The notes: generated by a model not told the origin, from the sequence alone. DNA of 64,000 nucleotides from BOG-1155 sp963717985 (GCA_963717985.1 CAVQYC010000004.1:558001-622000), one strand, 5' to 3'; shown: positions 1-10,586, counted from the stretch's first letter. Numbers and translations: made by a program.

Positions 1-483
1 GCTCACGGGCATCATCAAGGCCAATTTCCCTGCCCGCGTCTCCTTCCAGGTGACCTCCAAAGTCGATTCCCGCACCATACTCGACATGAACGGCGCGGAG
101 AGCCTCCTGGGCTCGGGGGATATGCTCCTCATGAGCCCGGGCCTCGGCAGGATCCAGCGCATACACGGACCGTTCGTGTCGGAAGGGGAGATCAAGAGGA
201 TCGTCGAGTTCCTGAAAAACCAGGGCGCTCCCCGAGTACAACGAGCAGATACTGGAAGAGCCGGAAGAAGTCGGAAGACGGCGAAGAAATGAACGACGAA
301 AAGTACGAAGAGGCCGTCAGGTTCGTCTCCGAGAAGGGCGAGGCCTCCATCAGCATGATACAGCGGCGGTTCAGGATAGGGTATAACCGCTCCGCGAGGA
401 TGGTGGAGAGGATGGAGAGGGAGGGCCTGGTCGGTCCGTCGACGGGCATCAAGCCGAGGGAAGTGCTGAAGAGAAAGGAGTAG
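1..483 (+). CDS. ftsK: DNA translocase FtsK, C-terminal part (frameshifted)
   Basis: End of the septal DNA pump that moves chromosome termini through the division site. The left edge of the window cuts the gene. Bases 2 to about 230 encode the end of the motor domain (PFVSEGEIKRIVEFL is typical of the family). Bases from about 280 to 480 encode the winged-helix gamma domain that reads KOPS sites (SMIQRRFRIGYNRSARMVER). The two parts lie in different frames. A short middle piece (EYNEQILEEPEE) is in the third frame, so two one-base gains are needed, near 230 (run of C) and near 268. Since FtsK is normally needed for growth, sequence error is the likely cause. Its stop is two bases before lolA. 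Confidence 0.88.
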   Translation, partial: AHGHHQGQFPCPRLLPGDLQSRFPHHTRHERRGEPPGLGGYAPHEPGPRQDPAHTRTVRVGRGDQEDRRVPEKPGRSPSTTSRYWKSRKKSEDGEEMNDEKYEEAVRFVSEKGEASISMIQRRFRIGYNRSARMVERMEREGLVGPSTGIKPREVLKRKE

Positions 484-485
484 GG

Positions 486-1157
486 ATGCAAGGTAGATAC
501 AGGCATTGGGGCGCCGGACGCATTGGCGCAATGATGACGCTCGCGGTCCTCGTGCTCGTAGGTATTCCGGGCGCGGCGCGGCCTGAGACGCTCGATGCCC
601 TGAAAAAGACTTACGCAGAGATCACCACCGTAGAGGCCCACTTCCACCAGAAGATCCTCATAAAGGCGCTGAAACGGGAGAGGGAGATGGACGGGGACTT
701 CTTCTATAAACGGTCGAAGGGCTTCCTCTGGCGATATACGGCCCCGAAGGAAAAGGTCTTTCTCTATGACGGCGCCGCCCTGTGGCAGGCGGAGGAAGGC
801 GCGTCTTTCGTGACGAGGCAGCGGGTCGACAGGGAGCACATGGAAGGCAGTTTCCTCGATCTTGTCGACGACGTGACGCGGCTCGACGCGCTCTTCGCGC
901 TCGTGCGGTCGACCAGGCAAGGGGAGATGGAGGTCCTGGAGCTTGCGCCAAAGAAGGAAGGCACCCTGCAGACGGCCCGCATCTGGGTGGACAGCCGGTA
1001 TATCATCACGCGGGTGGAGATCACCGAGATCACGGGCAACGTCAACGTGATCGACTTCTCGAAGGTAGTGGTGAACAAGCCCGTGCCCGACAGCCTCTTT
1101 GTCTTCAAGCCGGGCAAAAGGGAAGTAAGAGAATCAGGCGGGCAGACAACAAAATAA
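486..1157 (+). CDS. lolA: Outer-membrane lipoprotein carrier protein LolA
   Basis: Periplasmic chaperone that carries lipoproteins from the LolCDE complex to the outer membrane. The 223-residue product has a signal peptide (hydrophobic stretch around residues 13-30, cleavage probably after GAARP or nearby). It then shows the LolA beta-barrel pattern: TYAEITTVEAHFHQK near residue 41, the GDFFYKRSKGFLWRY strand pair near 70, and DGAALW near 95. Length is normal for the family. It starts two bases after the ftsK stop, an arrangement common in this lineage, so the two are probably cotranscribed. Its presence shows that the organism has an outer membrane. Confidence 0.9.
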   Translation: MQGRYRHWGAGRIGAMMTLAVLVLVGIPGAARPETLDALKKTYAEITTVEAHFHQKILIKALKREREMDGDFFYKRSKGFLWRYTAPKEKVFLYDGAALWQAEEGASFVTRQRVDREHMEGSFLDLVDDVTRLDALFALVRSTRQGEMEVLELAPKKEGTLQTARIWVDSRYIITRVEITEITGNVNVIDFSKVVVNKPVPDSLFVFKPGKREVRESGGQTTK

Positions 1158-1188
1158 GAAAGAATAGGACCTATAGGACTGAAAAACC

Positions 1189-1925
1189 ATGGCTCTGCAC
1201 AAAGACCAGGCGATCATCCTCTCCTCCAGGGTATTCGGCGAATCGGACAAGATCCTCCGATTCCTGACGCTCCGCTCGGGAAAGCTTACCGGTATCGCCA
1301 AGGGGGGCAAGAAGAGCCAGAAGAGGTTCATGAACACCCTGGAGCTTTTCAACCATATCGACATCGAGTATTTCGAAAAGCCGGGAACAGGGCATGGTGC
1401 GCATCGACAACGCAGACCTCAGGGAAGCGCAACAGCGGCATCGAGTCGAGCTTCAGACGTATGTGCATCGCGAGCTTTTTTGCCGAGTTCGTCGACAGGC
1501 TGACCAGGGAGAAGGAGCCCAACGCCGACCTCTTCGAGGTGCTCAAAGAGGCGCTCAACAGGGTCAAATATGTTGAATTTACCTACTTCGATATACTATA
1601 TTATCAACTGGGGATGCTTCACCACCTGGGCTATATGCCCAATTTCACCACCTGCGTGCAATGCGGAAAGGACGTCAGCACTGATGCGCCGACCTCTTTT
1701 TCTCACGAGAGGGGGGGCGTCGTCTGCGGCGCGTGCGCATCAAAGGTCCCCCAGAGGAGATACCCCGAGGGCCTCATTCCCCGGCTCGCCGACCCCGCCG
1801 CCCTGAAGGGAACCGATACCGCCGCCTACGGGCGGCACGCAAGGGAGCTGATGGAGGCTTTCATGCATTTTCACCTGAATGTGGAGTTCAAGTCGTACAG
1901 ACTGCTAATGCGCGCCGTAGGATAG
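1189..1925 (+). CDS. recO: DNA repair protein RecO (two frameshifts)
   Basis: Recombination mediator that helps RecR load RecA onto SSB-coated gaps. The N-terminal OB fold is clear (KDQAIILSSRVFGESDKILRF, then GKLTGIAKGGKKSQKRF). The C-terminal part carries the zinc-binding CVQCGKDV and CGAC motifs (around 1660-1735). The reading frame moves from 1 to 2 near 1390 (IDNADLRE is in frame 2) and from 2 to 3 near 1425. Removing one base at each place gives a continuous RecO of about 245 residues, the usual size. Both changes are single-base gains. I therefore treat the gene as intact in the organism and damaged only in this sequence. Confidence 0.85.
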
Positions 1926-1931
1926 GGTGTC

Positions 1932-2812
<881 letters not shown>

Positions 2813-2816
<4 letters not shown>

Positions 2817-4897
2817 AACCATTTCTGCTTGAGATAGGCTGCGAGGAACTGCCCAGCCGCTTCATCAGGCCCGCGAAGGACGGCCTGGCGAAGGCGCTCA
2901 AAGAGGGCCTCGCCGCCTTTCGCATCGGCTGCGGGCACGTCCGCGGTCTTCGGCACGCCCAGGCGCCTGGCCGTGCTCATCGACGACGTGGAGGAAAAGC
3001 AGCAGGAGAGCGTGACGATAAAATTCGGCCCACCAGCCGACCGCGCCTTTGACAGCGACGGCAAGCCGCTGCCCTCTGCCCTGGGGTTCGCGCGGTCTCA
3101 GGGCGTCGACGTCAGCCAACTGAAGGTCCGGCGGAAAGAGGCGGCCGACCTTATCTGTGTGGAGAAGGTCGAAAAAGGCGCACCCACCAAGGAAGTGCTT
3201 GCCGGTTTTCTTCCCGAGGCCATCGCCCGCATCCCCTTCCAGAAGAAGATGCGCTGGGGACGGTCCACGTTCGAATTCGGCAGGCCCGTCCACTGGGTCG
3301 TCGCCCTCTTCGGCGACGAGGTCATCCATTTCGACGCCGCAGGGGTATCGAGCGGCAACGCATCGATCGGGCACCGCTTCCTGTCTGCCGGCGATGCGGT
3401 CATCACGGACATCTCCCGCTACCTGGAGGAGATGAGGGCGCGCTACGTCATCGCGGACGACGCGGAGCGGATGCAGGTGATGAAGGCGGCGATACACGGC
3501 ATCGAGGCAAAGACCGGCGCGCTGGCCGTAGCGGATGCGGACCTCCTGGAGGAGATCTGCTACATCACGGAATATCCCCACGGCCTCATCGGCACCTACG
3601 ATGCGCCCTATCTGGAGCTGCCCCGCGCGGTGCTCGTCAATGTCATGAAAGGACACCAGCGCTACATACCCCTGGAGAGGCAGGACGGCTCCCTCGTCGC
3701 CGCCTTTATCTTCTTTGCCAACACGCTTCCCGTCGATCCCGCCCAGGTGATAAGGGGGAACGAAAAGGTGCTCAGGGCCCGCCTCGCCGACGCCCGGTTC
3801 TTTTTCGACGAGGACAGGAAGACAAGGCTCGACACGCTCTATGAAAAGCTTGAAGCCGTCATGTTCCACAAACGGCTGGGGAGCCTGAAGGACAAAATGG
3901 TCCGGGTAGCTGCCCTGGCCGGGTGGCTCGCACCCGCGTTCGGGGTGACCGACCAGGCAAAAGTCGAGAGGGCGGCGCTCCTCATCAAGACCGACCTCCT
4001 CACCCACATGGTGGGGGAGTTCCCGGAGCTTCAGGGGACAATGGGCAGGATCTACGCCGAGTATCAGGGTGAGGACAGGGAAGTCTCCCGGTCGATCGAA
4101 GAGCACTACTACCCGTCCGGCACCGACGGAAGGCTGCCCGAGACCGCCGCTCGGCGCCCTCATGGCCCTTGGCGACAAGATGGACTCGCTCATCTCCTTT
4201 TTTTCCGTCGGCATCACCCCCACGGGGAACCTCGACCCCTTCGCCATGAGGCGCCAGGCCCTCGGCTGCATAAAGATCGTGATCGACAGGGCTTGCCACG
4301 TAAACCTCAGCCGGCTCATCGAGAAGGGCTTTGAGGCCCTTGGCAGCGTGGCGGGGAAAGTCCCCCTCGAGACCCTGAAAGGAACACTCTCCGAGTTCAT
4401 CGCCACCAGGTTCAAGTTCCTCATGGTGGAGGAAGGGCACAACCAGGAGTTCGTGGGCGCCGTCCTGCCCTGCGTCGCCACCGATATTTACGACGGCTAC
4501 ATGAGGCTCCGCGCCCTCGAAACACAAAGCTCCATCGAAGACTTCCGCCGCCTCATGATCGGCTTCAAGACGGGTCTACAATATCACGAAGACGTTGAAA
4601 GACGTGCTCCCCCCCGACCCTGTCCTCTTCAGCCAGCAGGAGGAGCGGGCGCTCTACGACCTGTTCGAGGCAAAGAAAGGCGAATTCATGACGCGTTTGC
4701 AGGAGAGGCGCTACCCCGAGGCAATCGGCGTGCTGGTGGGATTCAAGGAGACCGTAGACAACTATTTCGACAAGGTCTTCGTCATGGTAGAAGACGAGGC
4801 CATAAAAAACAACCATCTGAGCCTGCTCACAAAGATCAAGGATATGTTTTTGCAGTATGGTGACTTCTCCAGGATCCGCGTGGAAGAGCTCGCCTAA
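2813..4897 (+). CDS. glyS: Glycine--tRNA ligase beta subunit (three frameshifts)
   Basis: Large subunit of glycyl-tRNA synthetase, needed for tRNA recognition. The start MKPFLLEIGCEELPSRFI is canonical and overlaps glyQ. The frame changes near 2935 (into VFGTPRRLAVLID), near 4143 (into LGALMALGDKMDSL, the HD-like core) and near 4572 (into RVYNITKT, then the anticodon-binding C-terminus ending RIRVEELA). Each change fits one extra base: G in CGCGGTC, G in ACCGCCG, and A in AAGACGG. Joined, the protein is about 690 residues, the normal length. An essential gene with three like-signed indels is best explained by sequence error. ppdK follows 31 bases later. Confidence 0.9.
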
Positions 4898-4928
4898 ACT
4901 TTACACGTCCAACTACACAGGAGGAAAC

Positions 4929-7688
4929 ATGGCCAAATATGTCTATTTTTTTGGAGGAGAGAAAGCCGAGGCAGGGGAGCAGTTAAGAAACCTCGTCGGA
5001 GGGAAAGGCGCGGGTCTCGCCGAGATGGTCAACATCGGCATCCCCGTGCCCCCGGGTTTCACCATCACCACCGAGGTCTGCACCTACTATTATCAGCATC
5101 AGATGCAGCTCCCCGAAGGATTGCGCGAAGAAGTCCTCGCGAGCCTGAAGCGGGTTGAAGAGCTGATGGGCATGCGGTTCGGCGACCCCAAAAACCCGCT
5201 CCTGCTGTCGATCAGATCGGGGGCGAGGGCGAGTATGCCCGGCATGATGGATACGGTCCTCAACCTCGGCCTCAACGCGCAGACGGTGAAAGGGCTCGCC
5301 GAGCTGACAGGGAACGAATGGTTCGCCTGGGACTGCTACCGCCGCTTCGTCGCCATGTACGGAGACGTGGTGCTCGGGCTCAAACCGGAGAGCAAGGAAG
5401 AGGAGGACCCCTTCGAGGGGCTCATCGATGAAAAGAAAAAGGCCAGGGGCATCAAGCTTGACATAGATTTTACCGTCGAGGACCTGAAAGAACTCGTGTC
5501 AGCCTTCACGTCGCTCATCAAGACAAAACTGAACGTCGCGTTCCCCGAGGACCCCCTGGAGCAGTTATGGGGCGCCGTCGGGGCCGTCTTCCAGTCCTGG
5601 AACAACGCGAGGGCCGACGCGTACAGGAGGCTGAACAACATACCCGCCTCCTGGGGGACGGCGGTCAACGTCCAGAGCATGGTCTTCGGCAACATCGGGC
5701 AGGATTCCGGCACGGGCGTCGCCTTCACGAGAAACCCCTCCACCGGGGAAAACGTCTTCTACGGCGAATATCTCCTGAATGCCCAGGGTGAGGACGTCGT
5801 GGCCGGGACAAGAACGCCTCTGCCGATCAACAAGGCGCAGAAAACAGACCCTTCCACCCCTTCCCTCGAAGAAGAGATGCCCCAGGCGTATCAACAGCTC
5901 CTTGAGATCCGCTCCACCCTGGAGCGCCGTTTCAAGGACATGCAGGACGTCGAGTTCACGATCCAGCGCAAAAAGCTCTGGATGCTCCAGACGAGGACGG
6001 GCAAGCGGACCTCCTTTGCCGAATTCAAGATCGCCGTCGACATGGTCAGGGAGGGACTGATCGACAAGGAAGAGGCGCTCATGCGCGTAAGCCCCGACGG
6101 GCTCAACCAGATCCTCCGGCCCATATTCGACCCGAAGGAGATCAATAAGGCCCTCAAGGAAGGGAGGCTGGTGGCGAAGGGTTTGAACGCGGGACCGGGC
6201 GCGGCAACGGGCAAGGTGGTCTACAACGCGGAAGACGCGGAAAGCTGGGCGGCCCGGGGAGAACAGGTGATCCTCGTGAGGGCCGAGACCTCGCCCGAGG
6301 ACATCCGGGGCATGAACGCGGCCCAGGGCATCCTCACGTCCCGAGGCGGCATGACGAGCCACGCGGCCCTCGTGGCGCGGCAGATGGGGAAGGTCTGCGT
6401 CGCCGGCTGCGGCGAACTTGACATCAATTACCGGACAAAAACGATCAAGATAAAGGGTACGACCATCAAGGAAGGCGACTACGTCTCGATAAACGGGAGC
6501 ACCGGCGAGGTGTTTGCGGGAGAGGTGAAGACCATCCCATCGGAAGTGCTGCGCGTCCTCGTCGACAAGACCCTGAAGGCCGAGGAGTCCCCGATCTACC
6601 AGGATTTCGACTCCCTCATGAAGTGGGCCGATGGGGCACGCTCACTCGGCGTGAGGACGAACGCGGACCAGCCCGACCAGGCCCAGGTCGCCATTGCCTT
6701 CGGCGCGGAGGGCATCGGCCTCTGCCGGACGGAGCACATGTTCTTCGAGGGTGAGCGGATCGACGCGGTGAGGGAGATGATTGTCGCCGAAGACCTGGAG
6801 GGCCGCAAAAAGGCCCTTGCCAAGGTCCTTCCCATGCAGAAAGGCGACTTCGCCGGGCTTTTCAGGGTGATGAACGGCTTGCCAGTGACCATCAGGACCC
6901 TCGACCCGCCCCTCCATGAATTCCTGCCCCACGGGGAGAAGGAATTGCGCGACCTGGCCGCAAAAATGGGCATCACCTACGACCGGCTGGCGGCGAAGGT
7001 GGCGAGCCTCAAAGAAGAAAACCCCATGCTGGGTCTGCGCGGGTGCAGGCTCGGCATCCTCTATCCCGAGATCACCGAGATGCAGGCGCGCGCCCTTTTC
7101 GAGGCCGCCTGCGAGGTAAAGAAGTCCGGGGTCGAGGTAAAACCGGAGATCATGATACCGCTGGTGGGCGACGTGAATGAGCTGAAACTCCAGAAGGACG
7201 TGGTGGACCGGGTCGCCGCCGAGGTATTCGCATCGAACGGCATGAGCGTCGACTACAAGGTGGGCACCATGATCGAGATACCGAGGGCGGCCCTCACGGC
7301 CGACGAGATCGCGACGGTGGCGGAGTTTTTCTCCTTCGGCACGAACGACCTCACCCAGACCACCTTCGGCATGAGCAGGGATGACGCGGGAAAATTCCTG
7401 CGTCTCTACGTGGAGCGGGACGTGCTCCCCTACGACCCCTTCCAGCGGCTCGACGAGCGGGGCGTGGGGAGGCTCATTAAAACAGGGATCGAACTGGGCA
7501 GAAAGGCGAGGCCCAAGCTGAAGGTGGGCATCTGCGGCGAGCACGGCGGCGAGCCGAACTCGGTCAAGTTCTGTCACAAGCTGGGCCTCGACTACGTGAG
7601 CTGCTCGCCCTACCGGGTTACGGTGGCGCGTCTGGCCGCGGCCCAGGCAGCGATACAGGAAAAAAGAGGAAAGAAAGAGGCGGGGTGA
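4929..7688 (+). CDS. ppdK: Pyruvate, phosphate dikinase
   Basis: Interconverts pyruvate, ATP and phosphate with PEP, AMP and pyrophosphate, in glycolytic or gluconeogenic direction. I use the ATG at 4929 because AGGAGG precedes it; the open frame extends upstream but overlaps glyS. The 919 residues show the N-terminal ATP-grasp domain (GGKGAGLAEM near 28), the swivelling phosphohistidine domain with GGMTSHAALVAR (His about 478), and the C-terminal PEP/pyruvate barrel with GICGEHGGEP (Cys about 869). Both catalytic residues are present, so the enzyme should be active. PPDK is common in anaerobes that economise on ATP. The stop overlaps the queH start. Confidence 0.97.
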   Translation: MAKYVYFFGGEKAEAGEQLRNLVGGKGAGLAEMVNIGIPVPPGFTITTEVCTYYYQHQMQLPEGLREEVLASLKRVEELMGMRFGDPKNPLLLSIRSGARASMPGMMDTVLNLGLNAQTVKGLAELTGNEWFAWDCYRRFVAMYGDVVLGLKPESKEEEDPFEGLIDEKKKARGIKLDIDFTVEDLKELVSAFTSLIKTKLNVAFPEDPLEQLWGAVGAVFQSWNNARADAYRRLNNIPASWGTAVNVQSMVFGNIGQDSGTGVAFTRNPSTGENVFYGEYLLNAQGEDVVAGTRTPLPINKAQKTDPSTPSLEEEMPQAYQQLLEIRSTLERRFKDMQDVEFTIQRKKLWMLQTRTGKRTSFAEFKIAVDMVREGLIDKEEALMRVSPDGLNQILRPIFDPKEINKALKEGRLVAKGLNAGPGAATGKVVYNAEDAESWAARGEQVILVRAETSPEDIRGMNAAQGILTSRGGMTSHAALVARQMGKVCVAGCGELDINYRTKTIKIKGTTIKEGDYVSINGSTGEVFAGEVKTIPSEVLRVLVDKTLKAEESPIYQDFDSLMKWADGARSLGVRTNADQPDQAQVAIAFGAEGIGLCRTEHMFFEGERIDAVREMIVAEDLEGRKKALAKVLPMQKGDFAGLFRVMNGLPVTIRTLDPPLHEFLPHGEKELRDLAAKMGITYDRLAAKVASLKEENPMLGLRGCRLGILYPEITEMQARALFEAACEVKKSGVEVKPEIMIPLVGDVNELKLQKDVVDRVAAEVFASNGMSVDYKVGTMIEIPRAALTADEIATVAEFFSFGTNDLTQTTFGMSRDDAGKFLRLYVERDVLPYDPFQRLDERGVGRLIKTGIELGRKARPKLKVGICGEHGGEPNSVKFCHKLGLDYVSCSPYRVTVARLAAAQAAIQEKRGKKEAG

Positions 7689-8239
7689 AAGTATTACTCC
7701 ATATTTGCTGCGCCCCCTGCACCATCTACCCTTTGAAGGTGCTGCGGGGCGAGGGGCACGAGGCAACGGGCTTTTTCTACAACCCGAACATCCACCCTTA
7801 CACCGAATTTCAGAGAAGGCGGGAGGCGCTCGCGGCATACAGCCGGGTCAGCCTCCTGCCTTTGATTATCGACGAGACCTACGACCTGGAGACGTTCCTC
7901 AAAGCGGCGCTGGAAGCGGGAAAAGACAGGTGCAGCGCCTGCTATCTCATACGCCTTGACGCTGCGTTCCGCAGGGCCGTCGAGGAAAAAGCCGATGCCG
8001 TGACAACCACCCTCCTCTACAGCGTCTACCAGCGGCACGAGGCCATCGCCGCTGTTGCGCAAGCCCTCTCCGGCCGCTATAAGATGCCCTTTCTCTACAA
8101 AGACTTTCGCGAGGGATGGAAGGAAGGGCAGGCTCACGCGCGCTCCCTCGGCATCTACCGCCAGAACTACTGCGGCTGCATATTCAGCGAGTATGAGCGG
8201 TTTGCGGCCCGGCCGCAAAAGAAAGGGGAAAAGAGATGA
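7685..8239 (+). CDS. queH: Epoxyqueuosine reductase QueH
   Basis: Performs the last step of queuosine tRNA modification, reducing epoxyqueuosine to queuosine; it is the cobalamin-independent replacement of QueG. The 184-residue protein has the family cysteines: HICCAPC at residues 6-12, CSAC near 80, and YCGC near 159, which bind a 4Fe-4S cluster and an extra iron. The start is GTG at 7685, overlapping the ppdK stop as GTGA. The end overlaps the next gene as ATGA, so all three are probably one transcript. Confidence 0.93.
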   Translation: MKVLLHICCAPCTIYPLKVLRGEGHEATGFFYNPNIHPYTEFQRRREALAAYSRVSLLPLIIDETYDLETFLKAALEAGKDRCSACYLIRLDAAFRRAVEEKADAVTTTLLYSVYQRHEAIAAVAQALSGRYKMPFLYKDFREGWKEGQAHARSLGIYRQNYCGCIFSEYERFAARPQKKGEKR

Positions 8240-8454
8240 CGACCAGCCTCGGCAAGACGCTCATCCTTCTAGGCGCCATTATCATCCTTGTCGGCCTGGG
8301 CCTCCTCTTCGCCCACAAGATACCCTATATCGGCCGCCTGCCGGGCGACATCTACGTGAAGAAAGGGAACTTCACCTTCTATTTCCCCCTGGGCACGTGC
8401 ATTTTGATCAGTGTGGTGATGAGTCTGATATTATTCTGGCTGTTCCGGAAGTAG
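8236..8454 (+). CDS. DUF2905 family small membrane protein
   Basis: A 72-residue protein with two membrane helices (about residues 7-26 and 50-69) joined by a conserved loop, IPYIGRLPGDIYVKKGNFTF. That loop is the signature of DUF2905. The function is unknown. It overlaps queH by four bases and is the last gene of the co-directional housekeeping block. Confidence 0.85.
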   Translation: MTTSLGKTLILLGAIIILVGLGLLFAHKIPYIGRLPGDIYVKKGNFTFYFPLGTCILISVVMSLILFWLFRK

Positions 8455-8494
8455 TCGGTGACCCGGCCGGGTTAATTTCGCGCCATGCGCCTGT

Positions 8495-8556
8495 ATCTCG
8501 GGGTCGCGCGTCCTCGACGTACGAAAGAGTACGCCTCCGGGCGGCGACCCCGAGAT
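8495..8556. repeat. Nested inverted repeat (long hairpin)
   Basis: ATCTCGGGGTCGC at 8495-8507 pairs perfectly with GCGACCCCGAGAT at 8544-8556. A second small stem, CGTAC with a GAAAGA loop and GTACG (8518-8533), is nested inside. There is no T-run after it, so it is not a classic terminator. It sits in the gap between the housekeeping block and the convergent orphan gene and may be a dispersed repeat. A weaker GGATTTGCAA/TTGCAAATCC pair lies at 8639-8648 and 8709-8718. Confidence 0.6.
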
Positions 8557-8741
8557 TTCGGCACCTATCATCGAAATTTCCTCCGGCCGAGAAAAGACCT
8601 TATTCAGTGCCTGCAAGTCTTTCATGGGCGTCACAGCAGGATTTGCAAAGATTACTGCGGGAAGAAAGTGAGTAAAGTATGAACTCACCGGCTTTTGTGG
8701 CTTTTTTTTGCAAATCCGATAGAATGAATCATTAGCGCTAC

Positions 8742-9530
8742 CTAATCCGGAGAGGAAGACTTAAGGAGCTCCCATGGACTGTGCCTTTTATAAAAGGCCC
8801 AAAAACTGCCGTATTTCTCTCTATAGTCCGGCCTCTTGTTCCATTGGTATCGATAGAACGGAAATGAAAGAACTAACATCAATAGTAAAAACGCCATTGG
8901 AACTGAGCTTGCTATGACGAAAAAGTTGTAGAGACGGTCTGTATCTTTTTGTGTTCGATCAAACAAAGAATGGTTTATGATTTTCCAGTCTTTTTTTCTT
9001 GGCAATATGTTTAGATTAATCTGCCGGAGTTTTTTCTCTGAATATACGAAGTATTCAAACTTTACGGATTCACCCGGATTGAGAAGCGAAATATTCCAAG
9101 TCGGTCTATTACTGTTCCCTCCCTCGACTCTCGAAACTGATACTACGTCAACGATATCCTTTGGCTCTGTTGTGATTTTTGGCATAGCAACTAAGTGCGC
9201 ATCCTTCTCTGCCAAAGCTGCTGTGACAAGAACGTTTTCTGCGCCTTCATTTCCTGAATTTCTTATCAACACAACTTTACGAAAGAGCATCGCTATTTTC
9301 TTTTTTGGATTGCCCTTAAGGTAGTAGGTAGCCTCAATGAGATCCTTCGGAAACGCATCATCATTGAAGATATCAACCTGGCTATCTTGAAAGACTTCCA
9401 TCTCCTTAACTGGCTTAGATTCATAAATTTTGGAGATTAGGAGACCAATTCCGCTGACGATCATCGTAGTCAGGAGTGTCAATACGAGATATTTCAGGCT
9501 AAACGACGGTTTTACTTCTTTTTCTGTCAT
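8742..9530 (-). CDS. Hypothetical membrane-anchored protein
   Basis: 262 residues from the ATG at 9530, which has GGGGG close upstream; a TTG at 9545 is an alternative. It has an N-terminal membrane helix (YLVLTLLTTMIVSGIGLLIS), a beta-rich region of about 160 residues, a second helix near residue 215 (FFVIASSVPMAFLLLMLVLS) and a short basic tail. I do not recognise a family. Base composition is clearly more AT-rich than the genes before it, which suggests acquisition by transfer. It converges on the housekeeping block. Confidence 0.65.
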   Translation of the reverse strand: MTEKEVKPSFSLKYLVLTLLTTMIVSGIGLLISKIYESKPVKEMEVFQDSQVDIFNDDAFPKDLIEATYYLKGNPKKKIAMLFRKVVLIRNSGNEGAENVLVTAALAEKDAHLVAMPKITTEPKDIVDVVSVSRVEGGNSNRPTWNISLLNPGESVKFEYFVYSEKKLRQINLNILPRKKDWKIINHSLFDRTQKDTDRLYNFFVIASSVPMAFLLLMLVLSFPFYRYQWNKRPDYREKYGSFWAFYKRHSPWELLKSSSPD

Positions 9531-9973
9531 CTTCCCCCTTCGCAAAAGATGCTATCGATTAACTGTACGGACGTGACATAGGTCATATTTGATATCGCGT
9601 AAAAAGTTTCGCGCTACATCCAACACACGCACCCTCTCTCAACAGGCGTAACCCTCTGATTCCGTTTCCTTATCAGTAGCATTGACTTTTTTGTATGTCA
9701 AGGACAAATTGTGCTGACAAATTGTGCTGTGTGTCAACGCAAAGTAGAAAGACAAGGACGAGGGGGACGTAGCTCCGTTCATTCCGTTTCCCCCTCGCCA
9801 AGAACGAGGGGGGACGTAGTTCCGTTCATTCCGTTTCCCCCTCCGGATTCCTCTCTTTAGCGATCCCGCGCAGTGCAGACGGTAGGCACCTCGGCTCCTT
9901 CTGTACATTATCATTCACCGGACCAGCCTGTTCGGCCTTTCCAGTTGACAAAACTACGGCTAAGCAGTATTTT
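9531..9973. other. Gene-free stretch with small repeats
   Basis: No convincing gene. It contains a perfect 13-bp tandem duplication, GACAAATTGTGCT twice (9703-9728), and two copies of a roughly 45-bp element listed separately. A CATTCACCGGACCA string near 9914 recurs near 11668. Confidence 0.6.
9756..9850. repeat. Two tandem copies of a dispersed 45-bp element
   Basis: Copies at about 9756-9800 and 9802-9850 share GAGGGGGACGTAG, then TCCGTTCATTCCGTTT, then CCCCCTC. The G-rich left part can pair with the C-rich right part, so each copy can fold as a hairpin. A third, more diverged copy lies at 18019-18075 beyond the two insertion sequences. In copies 2 and 3 the following bases are also alike (TCTCTTTAGCGATCCCG versus TCTCCTTAGCGACCCCG). 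Confidence 0.7.
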
Positions 9974-10261
9974 ATGAATGATGAAGATTTCGAATGGGAC
10001 GATACCAAAGCCGCCGCAAACTATGCGGCTCATGGCGTCAGTTTTGAGGCTGCGCGGGACGTGTTTAAAGACGCTTTCGCCCTTGATTGGCTTGACGAGC
10101 GCGTGCCGTATGGCGAGGACCGATACGCCATCATTGGCATGGTAGAGGATCGTCTGTTGTATGTCGCGTACACCATGAGGCGAGACAAGATCCGCATTAT
10201 TTCCGCCCGAGGAGCCGAACCCCATGAAAAACACAGATACCACGAAGAAAATGCCTACTAA
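9974..10261 (+). CDS. brnT: BrnT-family ribonuclease toxin
   Basis: Small RNase toxin of a type II toxin-antitoxin pair. The 95-residue product has the family layout: FEWDDTKAAANYAAHGVSFE at the N-terminus, RYAIIG near residue 55, and YVAYTMRRDKIRIISAR near 63, which is the strand carrying the conserved arginine. It overlaps the next gene by 38 bases, as usual for BrnT-BrnA pairs, so translation is coupled. No strong ribosome site precedes the ATG at 9974. The symbol reflects family membership only. Confidence 0.85.
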   Translation: MNDEDFEWDDTKAAANYAAHGVSFEAARDVFKDAFALDWLDERVPYGEDRYAIIGMVEDRLLYVAYTMRRDKIRIISARGAEPHEKHRYHEENAY

Positions 10262-10586
10262 GCACGATTGGAGTCACTTCGATTCCATGTCCGAAAAACA
10301 ACGTCATGCCGCCGCCGTGAACGATCCCGATGCGCAGCCTGTCACTCCTGACAACGAAAAGCGCATGGAGCGCACGCCACAGGTAAAAGTCATTCGCCGT
10401 GCGCTCGGCCTTAGCCAAGAAGATTTTGCGCTGCGGTTTCATGTTCCACTTGGTACGTTGCGCGATTGGGAGCAACACCGCAAAGAACCTGATGCGGCGG
10501 CGCGCGCCTACCTTGTCGTTATTGCCCGAAATCCCGAAGCTGTGAGCGATGCCTTACAACCTCGCCGGAAAGCATCAGGAACGTAG
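10224..10586 (+). CDS. Antitoxin with C-terminal helix-turn-helix
   Basis: 120 residues encoded just behind and overlapping the BrnT toxin. The N-terminal half (HDWSHFDSMSEKQRHAAAVNDPDA) resembles BrnA-type antitoxins. The C-terminal half is an XRE-like helix-turn-helix (RRALGLSQEDFALRFHVPLGTLRDWEQ), which probably binds the operon promoter. GAGGAG nine bases before the ATG at 10224 supports this start; an internal ATG at 10251 is possible. It should neutralise the toxin and repress the pair. Confidence 0.82.
   Translation: MKNTDTTKKMPTKHDWSHFDSMSEKQRHAAAVNDPDAQPVTPDNEKRMERTPQVKVIRRALGLSQEDFALRFHVPLGTLRDWEQHRKEPDAAARAYLVVIARNPEAVSDALQPRRKASGT

Noticed and set aside
192..920. 242-codon minus-strand frame over ftsK and lolA
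   Set aside because: Antisense shadow of GC-rich codons; arginine and proline rich without domains, while the plus strand encodes known proteins.
2898..4481. 527-codon minus-strand frame across glyS
   Set aside because: Longest frame there only because glyS is frameshifted on the plus strand. It shows no motif and runs opposite to a well-supported essential gene.
6642..7838. 398-codon minus-strand frame across ppdK and queH
   Set aside because: Shadow; the plus-strand genes have full catalytic motifs.
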